The position numbers and the translations under genes are program-made. From Candidatus Binatia bacterium (GTDB lineage: Bacteria > Desulfobacterota > Binatia > HRBIN30): a stretch of 64,000 nt of DNA. Every line of letters begins with the position of its first letter. The stretch's first letter is position 1. The notes beneath the pieces are model-generated. The model saw nothing but the letters and a program-made list of their open reading frames with translations. It was not told the origin of the DNA and searched no databases. Positions 1-8,663 of the stretch are shown here, in pieces. Location: assembly GCA_026004215.1 (NCBI GenBank), contig BPIR01000002.1, positions 51,844 to 115,843 on the forward strand. Reading direction: 5' to 3'.

Positions 1-1
1 C

Positions 2-304
2 ATGGTGGCCACGCTGGCGCAAATCCACGCTGTGGCCAATCCGGACGATTACGACGGCCTCCGCGAGGCGTTGCGCCGCGATGCCGACCCGATCACCGGC
101 CGCCGGCATTTCACCTTGCCGACAGCGCTGAGCTTGCTCGTGTTTTTCGTGTTCGCGCTGCAGTGCACTTCGACGATCGTCGTGATGGCCCGCGAAACGG
201 GCAGTTGGCGCTGGCCAGCGTTTGCGTTCACCTACATGCTCGCGCTCGCTTGGACGGCAAGCTTCGTTACCTACCGGCTCGCCACCGGATTGGGTTTGAG
301 CTGA
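2..304 (+). CDS. feoB: Ferrous iron transporter FeoB, C-terminal end (partial)
   Basis: This is the last ~100 residues of FeoB, the GTP-driven ferrous iron permease of the inner membrane; the rest lies before the window. The fragment shows the typical end of the core permease: an 'IYAV'-like element (QIHAVANPDD), a hydrophobic helix LSLLVFFVFALQC, then RETGSWRWPAFAFTYM and a final helix. In known FeoB proteins this Cys-containing helix and the SWxWP segment belong to the second Gate domain. The ATG at 2 is internal, not the true start. It ends with TGA at 302-304 and nothing follows for about 145 bases. The identification is from family resemblance of the tail only. Confidence 0.82.
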   Translation: MVATLAQIHAVANPDDYDGLREALRRDADPITGRRHFTLPTALSLLVFFVFALQCTSTIVVMARETGSWRWPAFAFTYMLALAWTASFVTYRLATGLGLS

Positions 305-449
305 GCGGGGACGCCAAATCACCAGCGCCCTTCGCGCGCTCCGGCAAGCAGCCCTCTCGCGCGGTGGCGTATCGCTTGCGTGGAGGGGCTGCCCCCAGCG
401 GCCTCGGCTTACGTGGCGCGAGACCGCATCGATGAGTTCTCGGGACGGT

Positions 450-1607
450 TCACGGGCGCTTGTACATCGCCACCACGCACGCCCCTCCGAGGCCGAGGTT
501 GTGCTGCAATCCGATGCGGGCGTTTTCCACTTGGCGGCGTTCGGCTTGGCCGCGCAGTTGCCAAACCAACTCGGCGCACTGCGCCAGTCCGGTCGCCCCG
601 AGCGGATGCCCCTTGGAAAGCAAGCCTCCCGAGGGATTCACGACCCACTTGCCACCGTAGGTCGTGGCTTCATCTTCCACCAGTTTTTCGCCCTCCCCCT
701 CTCGGCACATTCCCAGACCTTCATACGTGATCAGTTCGTTGGTGCTGAAGCAATCGTGCAACTCGACCACTTGTACATCTTCGATGCCGATGCCGCTTTG
801 CTCGTACACCGCACGGGCGGCACGCTCGGTCATGCCCATCCCGACCATGCCGATGCGGCCGCGCGACCAGTCCTCCATCCGATCCGTAGCCATCGCCATG
901 GCGCAAATTTCGATTGCCCCGGGATGTGGGTGCCGGCGGAGGAACTCCTCGGAAACCACAACCGCCGCTGCGGCACCGTCGCTCGTGGGGCAGCACTGCA
1001 GCAGAGTCAGCGGGTCGTACACCATCCGCGAAGCGAGAATTTCTTCCAGAGAAAACGCTTGCTGGTACTGCGCGCGGGGGTTGTTGACCGAGTGGCGGTG
1101 ATTTTTCACGGCAATCTTGGCGAACGTTTCCGGACGCGTGCCGTACTTTTCCATGTGGTCCCGCCCGGCATCTCCGAACATACGCGCAGCAATTGGGGGT
1201 TTGTTTTCCTTCTCGCTTTCTTCCTTGAGCTGTTCGAGCCCCTTGAGTTGGTTTTCCAGCGGGCCCTTTTGCATCTTCTCGAAGCCAAGCGCGAGCACAG
1301 CCTGGTTCTGACCGGTGCGAACGGCGTTGTAGGCGAGGTACAGAGCCGTGGATCCGGTCGCGCAGTTATTGTTGACGTTATACACCGGAATGCCGGTCAT
1401 GCCGATGCCGTAAAGGCTGAGCTGCCCGAGGCAGCTCATTCCGTTGATGTAGCCGCAAAATGCTTGCTCGATCTTGTCGTAGTCAATGGCGGCATCCTTC
1501 AGGGCTTCGAGCGCGGCTTCCTGCGCGAGTTCGCGTGCGTCTCGCTCGCAGCGCTCGAACTTGGTCATGCCCACGCCGATCACGAACACCCGATTTGGTT
1601 GCGCCAT
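450..1607 (-). CDS. Thiolase family protein (SCP2/lipid-transfer type)
   Basis: A 385-residue thiolase-fold enzyme, probably cleaving or handling 3-ketoacyl-CoA in lipid or sterol breakdown. The nucleophilic cysteine lies in NNNCATGSTALYLA (near residue 88), the His loop in GGLLSKGHPLGATG and the C-terminal motif in LGLGGACVV, as in SCP2-type thiolases and lipid-transfer proteins. The start at 1607 (MAQPNRVFVIGVGMTKF) is preferred over longer forms because GGGAGG sits just upstream and the known fold begins there. It is downstream of a thioesterase and an amidase on the same strand, 124 bases after the thioesterase stop, so the three may be co-transcribed. The exact substrate cannot be read from the sequence. 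Confidence 0.9.
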   Translation of the reverse strand: MAQPNRVFVIGVGMTKFERCERDARELAQEAALEALKDAAIDYDKIEQAFCGYINGMSCLGQLSLYGIGMTGIPVYNVNNNCATGSTALYLAYNAVRTGQNQAVLALGFEKMQKGPLENQLKGLEQLKEESEKENKPPIAARMFGDAGRDHMEKYGTRPETFAKIAVKNHRHSVNNPRAQYQQAFSLEEILASRMVYDPLTLLQCCPTSDGAAAAVVVSEEFLRRHPHPGAIEICAMAMATDRMEDWSRGRIGMVGMGMTERAARAVYEQSGIGIEDVQVVELHDCFSTNELITYEGLGMCREGEGEKLVEDEATTYGGKWVVNPSGGLLSKGHPLGATGLAQCAELVWQLRGQAERRQVENARIGLQHNLGLGGACVVAMYKRP

Positions 1608-1731
1608 GGCTTGCCTCCCGACGTTAGCGGATGTGCGCGTTTTTAGTGCGGGTACAACCTTAGGTAAAGTGCACTCGTGCCCGGAACTCGGCCTGGCCGG
1701 AGCAGCCAACCTTGGCGCGGCGGTGCCCAAA

Positions 1732-2187
1732 TCAGCCCACGCCGCCGGCTTCTTCGCGCTGCAAACGCAGGCTCTGTTCCAGCAGTGCCCGGAACTCCGC
1801 AGGTAAGCGCACCGGACGGCCCGCATCGTTTACCACGGCATGGCGCGTGTAGCCGGTGGCGACAAGCTCGCCTTCGGCCTTGCGAAGCGCGTAGTCGATG
1901 CGCAAACGCGCCCCGCCGACTTCCGCGAATCCCGCTAAGATTTCCAACACATCATCGTACACCGCAGGGCGCAGATAACGGCACTGGGTTTCGATGACAG
2001 CCAGGTACAGCCCTTGTGCGATGTAGCGGGTGAAGGGATGGCCCAAAGAACGAAACAGCTCCGCGCGGCCGATCTCGAAGAGGCGAAAGTAACTGCCGTA
2101 GTACATGACCCGCATGGGATCGCAGTCGGCAAACAGCACGCGGTACTGCGCCAGCGGCTGCAGCTTTGGAGTAGCGGGTTCGTTCAC
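1732..2187 (-). CDS. Acyl-CoA thioesterase, YbgC/FadM (4HBT hotdog) family
   Basis: About 151 residues with the hotdog thioesterase pattern: YRVLFADCDPMRVMYYGSYF holds the Asp expected at the catalytic position of YbgC/FadM-type enzymes, followed by the RAELFRSLG helix. It would hydrolyse acyl-CoA thioesters in the cytoplasm. The chosen GTG start at 2185-2187 overlaps the TGA of the upstream amidase (GTGA), a common coupling arrangement; a longer GTG start at 2211 is also possible. Neither start has a clear ribosome site, which fits coupling. With the thiolase downstream it suggests a small acyl-CoA metabolism operon. Confidence 0.85.
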   Translation of the reverse strand: MNEPATPKLQPLAQYRVLFADCDPMRVMYYGSYFRLFEIGRAELFRSLGHPFTRYIAQGLYLAVIETQCRYLRPAVYDDVLEILAGFAEVGGARLRIDYALRKAEGELVATGYTRHAVVNDAGRPVRLPAEFRALLEQSLRLQREEAGGVG

Positions 2188-3590
2188 AATTCTGGCCAGT
2201 CGTTGTGCCACGGCAGCAACTGCTCGAATTCGGCGGCGAGCTGCAGCAACAGGTCTTCCCGAAAGCGCGGTGCCACGAACTGAATGCCAATCGGCAAGCC
2301 GCTCGGGCTCAGGCCTGCGCGCAACGAAATGGCCGGATGGCCCGTGAAGTTGAAGGGATATGTGTACGCAATCGCACCGCCCGGTGTGCTGACCATCTCG
2401 CCGTCAATTTCGAACGGAATCGGCCCTTCGGCCGCAAACGGCTCCGCTGCAGTGGTGGGTGTGGCCAGGAGATCGTAGCGCGACAGCAGCTCCTCGAAGG
2501 TGGACACCAAGCGCTGGCGGAGGCGAAGCACATCGCCCAAATCCGCTGGCCGGAGCTGCTTTGCCAACTCCACACCCACGCGGTAGCCGGGGTCGAGCAA
2601 GTCCTCGTCGCGAAAGTGCGCACCGTGGAAGGCGTAGTCCTCCACGGCCATGAGCCGCGCCCAGTCGAGGACAATGTCCTCCAGTTGGATCTCTACCGGC
2701 TCGACTCGATGCCCCGCCTTCTCCAGTGCGCGCAGAGCCGCCTCGACGGCCGCGCGCACCGACTGCGCCGGCCGGGCGTAGCCCAAAGTGAGCGAGTACC
2801 CGATGCGCAAGCGCGGCGGCTCGTGCCGGATGACTTCGCGGTACGAGATGCCCGGGTGAGGCAAGGAAAACGGGTCTTCCGGGTGTGGCCCGACGGTGAC
2901 ATCGAGCCACAAGGCAGCGTCTTCGACCGTGCGCGTCAGCGGACCGCTGACGATGCAGTGCGTAAAGCGCAACGCCTCCTCCGGGCCCCAGGGGATGCGC
3001 CCCTGCGACGGTTTGAGTCCCACCAGTCCCGTAAATGCCGCCGGGATGCGCACGGAGCCGCCGCCATCGGAAGCTGTCGCCAGTGGCACCAGCCCTCCGG
3101 CTACGGCTGCCGAGGATCCGCCGCTGGAGCCTCCCGGCGTGCGCTCGAGGTGCCACGGGTTGCGGGTTGGTCCGAAGACCCGATTGCTCGTAAAGGCCGT
3201 GTACCCGAACTCGGGCGTGTTGGTCTTTCCGACCACGATGGCTCCGGCTTGTTTCAAGCGAGCGACCTGGATGGTGTCGCGCTGCGCCACATGGTCGCGA
3301 AACACCAGCGAGCCGTGCGTGGTGGGCAGACCAACGGTGTCCTCCAAATCTTTCACGCCCAAGGGCAAGCCCGCCAGCGGGCCTACTTCTTCCTTGCGGG
3401 CTAACCGCTCGGCCACCTCTCGTGCTTGCTGGAGTAACCGCTCAGCGGGATGTTGAGCGACGAACGCATTCAGTTTCGGGTTCACTTGCGCCAGCCGCTC
3501 CAACGTAAACTGCATCAATTCCACGGGCGAAAGATCGCCGCGGTGGATGGCTCGGGCCAGTTCGGCGGCAGGCGCAAAACGCAAATCCAT
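2184..3590 (-). CDS. Amidase (amidase signature family)
   Basis: A 468-residue amidase-signature hydrolase that would cut amide bonds with a Ser-cisSer-Lys triad. The triad Lys is in LPLGVKDLEDT, and the glycine/serine core TPGGSSGGSSAAVAGG contains the cis-Ser and the nucleophile region; GSVRIPAAFTGLVGLKPS continues the signature. The start at 3590 (MDLRFAPAAELARAI) has GGAAGGG seven bases upstream; an in-frame start 21 bases earlier is less likely. The C-terminus overlaps the following thioesterase start by 4 bases. Substrate unknown; relatives include 6-aminohexanoate-cyclic-dimer hydrolases and generic amidases. No tRNA-amidotransferase partner genes (gatB/gatC) are nearby. Confidence 0.9.
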   Translation of the reverse strand: MDLRFAPAAELARAIHRGDLSPVELMQFTLERLAQVNPKLNAFVAQHPAERLLQQAREVAERLARKEEVGPLAGLPLGVKDLEDTVGLPTTHGSLVFRDHVAQRDTIQVARLKQAGAIVVGKTNTPEFGYTAFTSNRVFGPTRNPWHLERTPGGSSGGSSAAVAGGLVPLATASDGGGSVRIPAAFTGLVGLKPSQGRIPWGPEEALRFTHCIVSGPLTRTVEDAALWLDVTVGPHPEDPFSLPHPGISYREVIRHEPPRLRIGYSLTLGYARPAQSVRAAVEAALRALEKAGHRVEPVEIQLEDIVLDWARLMAVEDYAFHGAHFRDEDLLDPGYRVGVELAKQLRPADLGDVLRLRQRLVSTFEELLSRYDLLATPTTAAEPFAAEGPIPFEIDGEMVSTPGGAIAYTYPFNFTGHPAISLRAGLSPSGLPIGIQFVAPRFREDLLLQLAAEFEQLLPWHNDWPEL

Positions 3591-3715
3591 ACAGACACCC
3601 TTCCTTTCCAAGACCTTTGCTCCGGATAGTCACGATCGCAGTGCCCGTGCAAGGTCGGGGCTCGGTCTGCGGCCGCGTTGAGCGCCGCGCCCGCGCGTGC
3701 TTGAGGAAAAAAGCG

Positions 3716-4261
3716 ATGGTAGTGATCGTTCACGGCTACGACGGATCGGGCCCGGGCCACTGGCAGCGCTGGTTACACGCACAGTTACGCGAGCGTGGTG
3801 TGGGCGTCGAGTTTCCCGAACTGCCCGATCCGCAATGGCCGCAGTGCGATCGCTGGGTCGGCGAGCTTCGCGAGATTGTGACTCGTGCGCCATCTCCGGT
3901 GGTCTTTGCCGCCCATTCGTTAGGCTGCTGGGCCGTAGATCACCTCCTCGCGCGCCACGGCTCGGAGGGTATTGCGGCGGCACTCCTAGTAGCGCCACCC
4001 TCGCCTTATTTGTTGTTCGAGCCGGTGCAAAGCTTTTTTCCCGCTCCTCAGTCGGCCGCAGCATGGCAGCCGCTGCGGGCGAACAGCCTGCTGGTCGCAT
4101 CGGACAACGACCCGTACATCGATCCGGGCGAAGCGGTGAACATTGCGCACCGGATCGGCATCGCCGCTCGAATCCTGCCCGGCGCCGGGCATATCAACAT
4201 CGAGTCCGGCTTCGGCCCATGGCCCTTCGCCCTCGAGTGGGTGCTGCGCCGGGTCCAGTAG
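3716..4261 (+). CDS. RBBP9/YdeN-type serine hydrolase
   Basis: A 181-residue alpha/beta hydrolase of the small RBBP9/YdeN family. It begins with the oxyanion-loop motif VIVHGYDGSGPGHWQRW, has the nucleophile elbow AHSLGC (Ser near residue 70), the acid motif SDNDPY and the terminal GAGHIN with the catalytic His. The start ATG at 3716 is preceded by GAGGAAAA; the open frame upstream lacks family similarity. It diverges from the amidase gene (about 125 bases between starts). Family members are small esterases of unclear physiological substrate, so only the catalytic class is claimed. Confidence 0.85.
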   Translation: MVVIVHGYDGSGPGHWQRWLHAQLRERGVGVEFPELPDPQWPQCDRWVGELREIVTRAPSPVVFAAHSLGCWAVDHLLARHGSEGIAAALLVAPPSPYLLFEPVQSFFPAPQSAAAWQPLRANSLLVASDNDPYIDPGEAVNIAHRIGIAARILPGAGHINIESGFGPWPFALEWVLRRVQ

Positions 4262-5023
4262 AACCGACCGGCTAGGTGGGGCCCAACTACGGCTCCGCCC
4301 GCACCGCCACGACGAGCGACACAGGAGGGGATGCGCGCGGACCAAATCCAAGTTGCACGCGCTCCCGCACGTTTGCGTTTTCAATACCACCTTGGAGCGT
4401 GTCCCGGACGGCACCCACTGGCGGAATGGTCCGGCACAACTCTGAAATCAGCGTTGTGCGCACGTAAGCCAAACGCCCCTAGGTGCGTTCAGGGCAACGG
4501 CTTGCGGCAACGATGGCCTGCAGCCGGCTTCAAAGCGAGCGACGTGCACGCCGAACGGCAAGAGCGAGAAACGGGGACGCAATGAGTGCTCAGCACAGCC
4601 GGGCCAGCGCATCCACTCCCGCGCCACTTGTTCGAACGTGCGCGTCCAGGCCAGGGAAGTCTTGGAGCACTGCGGACCGCTGTCTTGCGCCCCCGCAACT
4701 CGGCAGCCTCCACGCTCGTCGGCAGCCCCACCAAGGAGTAACGCCTGAGGGTGCCCACCCAATACCGGCCCCGGAACCCGTAGGGGATACCGCCACATTC
4801 TCTCCCGGCTCGACAGCGAAGCAATAACAATCTTGTGACAACGCCGTGCACGATCCCGAGCCAGCCGCCATCATGGCTCGGCTCGGTATACTGAACGATT
4901 TTCTCCCTGGGCATCGAATATCTCTGGGCGGTGCACGGCCCATCGGCTCCAAAAAGACACCGGTGTTCTGGGGTATTTAGAGGCCGTGCTTGGGGATCAC
5001 ATGGGGTGCAACGCCTCGAGACG
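4262..5023. other. Intergenic stretch without a recognisable gene
   Basis: About 760 bases between the hydrolase and the tmRNA terminators. Only short, frame-hopping open frames exist on either strand. On the minus strand pieces such as GGIPYGFRGRYWVGTL (around 4760-4800) and GGIENANVRERVQLGFGP (around 4310-4370) look protein-like but sit in different frames. It may be a decayed minus-strand gene, like other decayed genes next to tmRNA here, but I cannot assign a family. Confidence 0.35.
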
Positions 5024-5041
5024 GAAAAGCCTCGGCTTTTC
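5024..5041 (-). terminator. Putative terminator hairpin downstream of tmRNA
   Basis: An 18-base perfect palindrome, GAAAAGCC-TC-GGCTTTTC, 58 bases beyond the end of the tmRNA on its transcribed strand. The folded form is a 7-bp stem with a CTCG tetraloop and an A/U-rich base. It lacks a long U tract, so strength is uncertain. Confidence 0.45.
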
Positions 5042-5047
5042 GGCGCC

Positions 5048-5067
5048 TTTTACACCCTTGGTGAAAA
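5048..5067 (-). terminator. Hairpin just after tmRNA 3' end
   Basis: Inverted repeat TTTTACACC / GGTGAAAA with one bulged base, 32 bases past the tmRNA end. A and T runs on both sides make it a plausible (possibly bidirectional) intrinsic terminator for tmRNA. Confidence 0.5.
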
Positions 5068-5098
5068 GTCGCGCAACCATGCAAAGAACGGGGAGTAA

Positions 5099-5444
5099 TG
5101 GAGGCGGGGGGGATCGAACCCCCGTCCGGAGGCGGACGGCGGCGGGTTCTACGTGCGTAGCCTCGTGTTTTGCTCTCGCCAGCCGGGCTCCCACGGGCAG
5201 GATCCCGGCTGGCCAGCTCTGGGGTTTTCGTCAGTAGCGGCCGAGCAACCGCTACCGCTTAGCCCGAATTCCGTCGCCTCAGCCAGCCCTACGGGCGCGG
5301 GCTCGGTGAGACGTGACTGCGCTTAGGCAGCCAATGCAAGTGGTTCGTCTGCGTTTAAGCAGCCCTGGGGTTGTTCACCGGTACCCAGGATCCCGGGCAC
5401 GCAACCGCAACCTTCCAAACCCCCGTCGAACCCAAATCGCCCCC
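5099..5444 (-). ncRNA. ssrA: Transfer-messenger RNA (tmRNA)
   Basis: An RNA of about 346 nt that rescues stalled ribosomes. The 5' end reads GGGGGCGATTTGGGTTCGAC, matching the conserved tmRNA start. The 3' end is a T-arm with GTTCGATCC in its loop, followed by CGCCTCC-A; GGGGGCG pairs with CGCCTCC (one G-U) as the 7-bp acceptor stem. CCA is not encoded (TTA follows). The tag frame lies at 5323-5355 and ends NADEPLALAA-stop, with the usual ALAA degron-like end. The resume codon could be AAC or the next GCA. The remaining pseudoknot-rich part was not folded by hand. The gene sits at the 3' end of the large secreted-protein block, which is transcribed in the same direction. Confidence 0.95.
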
Positions 5445-5689
5445 ATGTCAAAGATCCAGTGCAGCCCAGTTGTGCGGGGCGCACTGTGACAACCCAATAT
5501 ATGGGTGGGCCACCCTGGTACGCAAGGGGCCGAATCGCAACCACGCTTTGCCCTTTTTTGAACTGCGTGCAATTCGGAACCGAGTTCGACGGGCAACCGC
5601 CCCGCCTTTGGGCGCAAGGGGGGAGTGCAACCGCCCGTATTCGCGGGCGCGCTCTTACCCCTGGAAAGGGTCGCCTGCGCCGCGAAGCT

Positions 5690-5985
5690 CACCACCGCTT
5701 CTATCTCCGAGGTTCATCCCGCTGCGGTAGCCCGAAGCCGTGCGGCGCAATTTGCGGATCGAGCGGACACGGACAAAACCGAAAATCTCGGGTGGATCAC
5801 TGACTTGCACCTTCAGCCCCAGAACACTCGCGCCGGCGCCACTCGACAGCATCGTGGAGGATTGGTTCGACTCGGAACTCCCGAGGCCGGAGGAATCGCG
5901 AGGGTTTGCGCTGGAGCGGCGCGTGCCATTGCGAGCCCTGCTCGCCGCCCTACCCTCTGCCAAAAAAACCAATGGTGACCGGCAG
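5690..5985 (-). pseudogene. Decayed cohesin-like gene fragment (C0)
   Basis: Remnant of the cohesin-like C gene family, broken by frameshifts. Pieces in different minus-strand frames align in order with the intact gene at 24297-25433: MARAAPAQTLAIPPASGVPS (about 5870-5930), then GASVLGLKVQVSDPPEIFGF, then CPLDPQIAPHGFGLPQRDEP. The signal-peptide region before it contains an in-frame stop. It lies between the last A gene of cassette 1 and tmRNA, so it marks a former extra cassette. Limits are approximate. Confidence 0.7.
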
Positions 5986-6630
5986 TGGAAAAGTTCTACC
6001 GTGTCGATCGGCGGGAGCGAGCCCTGGCAGTGCGATTCCACGCACAAGCGAGCGCAAGCGATCGGAACCGTCGAAGAAACTCGCCCAACTGCGGCTGTCA
6101 CGGTGTATCGCGTGGTACCGACTTTGGTTGGGCTGCACAGCGAGCGGGCCCGGCCGAGTTGGGCTGCGCCGCCTAGCTTCGCCCGCGGCCGATCCACCGC
6201 GCGGATCGGGCCGGGGCGCATCAGCAGTTGGGATCACCGGAAGCTGGGCGGGGTGTACGGATCGAGGCGGCGGTACGTTTGCGCTGGTTCCATTGAGAAC
6301 AGCCGTCCGCCCCGCGCATAGAATTAGTCTCTCCATGGAAGAGCACCGTGGGTGGTGCCTGGGTGCGAGTTCCTGCCGAGTTCCGTGAAGTGCCCGCGTG
6401 GTGGGCGGTGGAGAGGAAACTCTGCCGTCAGGGCAATTGGGCGCGTGGTCAGTAAACGACCGCTGTCCGACAAATCTACTTTCAGCGGGGCAGGCTCGCC
6501 TTCGGGAGTGGCCCCTTCCCGCAACTGCGACCGACCGCTCCGCTAGCAAGGCGTAGAGGGAATGCGCTGCCTGGGCAGCGGCGGGCAAATGCGAGTACAG
6601 TAGGACAAAGGCTTCCAGACGCACTGTTGC
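5986..6630. other. Gap between decayed C0 and cassette 1
   Basis: About 640 bases downstream of the A1 gene. There is a long minus-strand open frame in GC-rich sequence, but its translation is rich in Arg, Pro and Ser with no family resemblance and looks non-coding. Nothing else was recognised. Confidence 0.35.
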
Positions 6631-7188
6631 TTACGGGGTGGGCGGTGGTGGGGTGGCACTCGCCTGGGCGGGGAGTTCGAGGCTCGCGATCACCTTCTCC
6701 CATGTGGCCAGCAGTTCCTTGTAGCGCGGGTAAGGAGCGACGACACTAAGCATGAACACGTATTGGCGGTGGCCATCGGACCAGCAGGCGAGCCGGCGTT
6801 CCAGATCAGCGTCCGGGTGCCGTACGGTGAGGTAATGACGGCCGCCGATGTTCTCTTCTCCCCAAGTCTTCCACTGCGGGCCCAAATTTGTTTCCTCCTC
6901 GAGCCGGGCCCGGCAAGAATTAGTTGACTCGTGGACCTCCAACGCAATACCGGCATAGCCTTCGGGCATCGGATCCCTGCCCCCTCCGTAGCGGGGATCA
7001 TCGGGAGGCCATTCCTCAGCAGCAAACCTCCGGCAGTCAGGGGGCTCCGACAATGGAGAAACGTACCAACCCTCTGGATACCACACCTTGTATCCATGGC
7101 ACGGGTGGGTAAACCACGCAGCGCGTGCGCTGACGGAGCCAAGCACGTACACTAGAGTAGCGCTGGCGACGACGACAAGCCTCGACAT
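6631..7188 (-). CDS. Secreted WYPDGW-family protein A-II (A1)
   Basis: A 185-residue exported protein of unknown function. Residues 1-23 form a signal peptide (VVVASATLVYVLGSVSARA). The mature protein opens with FTHPCHGYKVWYPEGWYV, the hallmark of the family amplified in this block; this 'gy.v.yP.gW' start resembles the PsbP / DcrB (DUF1795) fold. Four Cys follow in the mature part and the C-terminus is a short Ala/Pro tail (TPPPPTP). The start ATG has GGGAGG upstream. It is the last gene of cassette 1 (C1-A2-B1-A1), 15 bases after the B1 stop. Relatives here are A3 and A6, which hold the same fourth position in their cassettes. Confidence 0.75.
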   Translation of the reverse strand: MSRLVVVASATLVYVLGSVSARAAWFTHPCHGYKVWYPEGWYVSPLSEPPDCRRFAAEEWPPDDPRYGGGRDPMPEGYAGIALEVHESTNSCRARLEEETNLGPQWKTWGEENIGGRHYLTVRHPDADLERRLACWSDGHRQYVFMLSVVAPYPRYKELLATWEKVIASLELPAQASATPPPPTP

Positions 7189-7203
7189 GCGCGCCTCCCT
7201 TCA

Positions 7204-8010
7204 TCACTCGCCCGCTGGGCATCCGTTCAAGATTTCGGTGACCCCAACGAGAAGTTCGTCAACGGTAATAAATCCGTCGGGTAGCCCAAATCCAGGCTCC
7301 AATTTGTAGTCGAGTGACAAACAGAATTGCGTGGCCTCCCCACCCCCGAGCAGGGCATTGACCGCAACGAGAGCATCGGAGATGGTGGGATAGCCATCGC
7401 CGTTACAATCGATGCAGCAGCCACCGAACCACGTGAGCCAGTCGTTCCTGCCGTTGGGGAAGGCAATGCCGCCGAATCGCTGGCAAAAGGTTCTCACGCC
7501 ATTTGGCCAGTTGGCGCACCGTGGATCCACACCAGGGGGACAATATTTAGCGGCAATCAGGGGAATGGTATCCCGCGGAAAGTCTGAGGATTTGCAGCGT
7601 GCCTGGACATAACACACGCCGAGCAGCCTGCTCACGGTTTCCCATGCTTGTCGCCAAGAGTAAAATTGCCGGCAGCGACATCCCGAGCTGGTGCAATCCA
7701 TAATTCCCCATGCGTTGAATCCACGGAGGCACACGGCGGCATTGGGATCGGTGGCGAAACGAGTTTCTTGTCCGGCGATGGCGAAGGCCAGCCGGGGATC
7801 GAGCTTATACCGCTTTCCATAGAACCAGGCCAACGACGTGTGCTCTAGCCAATCGCGTTTGAACACACTGTTCGGGGCAAGCTCGGCGATGACCCCCAGG
7901 AACTGCGGCACCGGGAAACAAGGTGCAGCAGCAGCGCTGAGCGCTCGGCCCACGATGAATAACGAGAACACGCAAGAGACTTTCCACACCCGCCGGACTT
8001 TACCCCTCAT
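7204..8010 (-). CDS. Secreted lysozyme/glucosaminidase-like protein with dockerin-like tail (B1)
   Basis: A 268-residue exported protein. After the signal peptide (cleavage likely after ALSAAAA) comes a Cys-rich lysozyme-like domain: LDPRLAFAIAGQETRF carries the Glu expected as acid catalyst of lytic transglycosylases and GH73-type glucosaminidases, followed by NAWGIMDC and FYSWRQAWETV, also seen in that superfamily. The C-terminal ~70 residues hold two calcium-loop-like repeats, DCNGDGYPTISDALVAVN and PDGFITVDELLVGV, arranged like a dockerin. Likely acts on peptidoglycan outside the cytoplasm; catalysis is inferred. Its start overlaps the A2 stop by 4 bases. B2 and B3 are diverged relatives. 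Confidence 0.78.
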   Translation of the reverse strand: MRGKVRRVWKVSCVFSLFIVGRALSAAAAPCFPVPQFLGVIAELAPNSVFKRDWLEHTSLAWFYGKRYKLDPRLAFAIAGQETRFATDPNAAVCLRGFNAWGIMDCTSSGCRCRQFYSWRQAWETVSRLLGVCYVQARCKSSDFPRDTIPLIAAKYCPPGVDPRCANWPNGVRTFCQRFGGIAFPNGRNDWLTWFGGCCIDCNGDGYPTISDALVAVNALLGGGEATQFCLSLDYKLEPGFGLPDGFITVDELLVGVTEILNGCPAGE

Positions 8011-8663
8011 GGCCTACCCCCTGGGAACTGTAAGCTGTCGTACGCGCGGCCGATGTTCTGGAGCACTTGCTTCACGTCGACTCCGGGCCCCGCAGCGGCA
8101 AAGCGCAACACGAAGCGCGACTTTCCAACCTCCTTGCAGGCCAGCATGTACAAGATGGCCCACTGCCAGTACGGTTTCGCCCAGCCGCCCACCACCGGAA
8201 TGGTTCCACCGGTGACCGGCGCGTCACCCTCTTTGAGCGACGAGCCAAGGGCAAGGCGCCCGCTCGACAAGAGATCCTTCACCACGGTTGTGCACGGCTT
8301 GTCCTCAGCTTCCCTCCAGATGGCCAGCTCGGAATGGTCCTCAGGCAAAATCTTCCCGTCACCCAGGTAGGCCTTGGGCCCGCAACTGGAGGCCACGAAC
8401 AACCCCGGCCGTTCTTTTACCGTGCGCTTTTGCACCAGCACATCCAACGCAAACGCGCGGAAGATATCCATCGGTGGGGCGACCGGCTCGATGAGCTCGG
8501 GTGGGGAGTGCACCGTCCAGCCATCGGGGTACCACACCGTGTAGCCAAGTTCGGGGTGGCGGAACGTCGCCGCTGGGGCTGCTGCCACTAAGCCCAACAC
8601 CACCATCGCAGCCACCAGCCAGGGCAGTGCGGTTCGGGAGAGATTAACGCGGCGGGCTTTCAT
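8007..8663 (-). CDS. Secreted WYPDGW-family protein A-I (A2)
   Basis: A 218-residue exported protein of unknown function. Signal peptide residues 1-31 (ALPWLVAAMVVLGLVAAAPA), then FRHPELGYTVWYPDGWTV, the family motif with PsbP/DcrB-like character. Later conserved blocks shared with A4 and A5 are SSCGPKAYLGD, LPEDHSELAIWR with a following Cys, and a C-terminal helix ending YDSLQFPG. The start has AAAGGAGG upstream and overlaps the stop of the C gene (ATGA); the stop overlaps the B1 start (ATGA). This tight coupling suggests A-I, B and C are made together in fixed ratio. Confidence 0.75.
   Translation of the reverse strand: MKARRVNLSRTALPWLVAAMVVLGLVAAAPAATFRHPELGYTVWYPDGWTVHSPPELIEPVAPPMDIFRAFALDVLVQKRTVKERPGLFVASSCGPKAYLGDGKILPEDHSELAIWREAEDKPCTTVVKDLLSSGRLALGSSLKEGDAPVTGGTIPVVGGWAKPYWQWAILYMLACKEVGKSRFVLRFAAAGPGVDVKQVLQNIGRAYDSLQFPGGRP

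Noticed and set aside
432..1646. Plus-strand 404-residue open frame opposite the thiolase
   Set aside because: It is the antisense shadow of a clear thiolase with all catalytic motifs on the minus strand.
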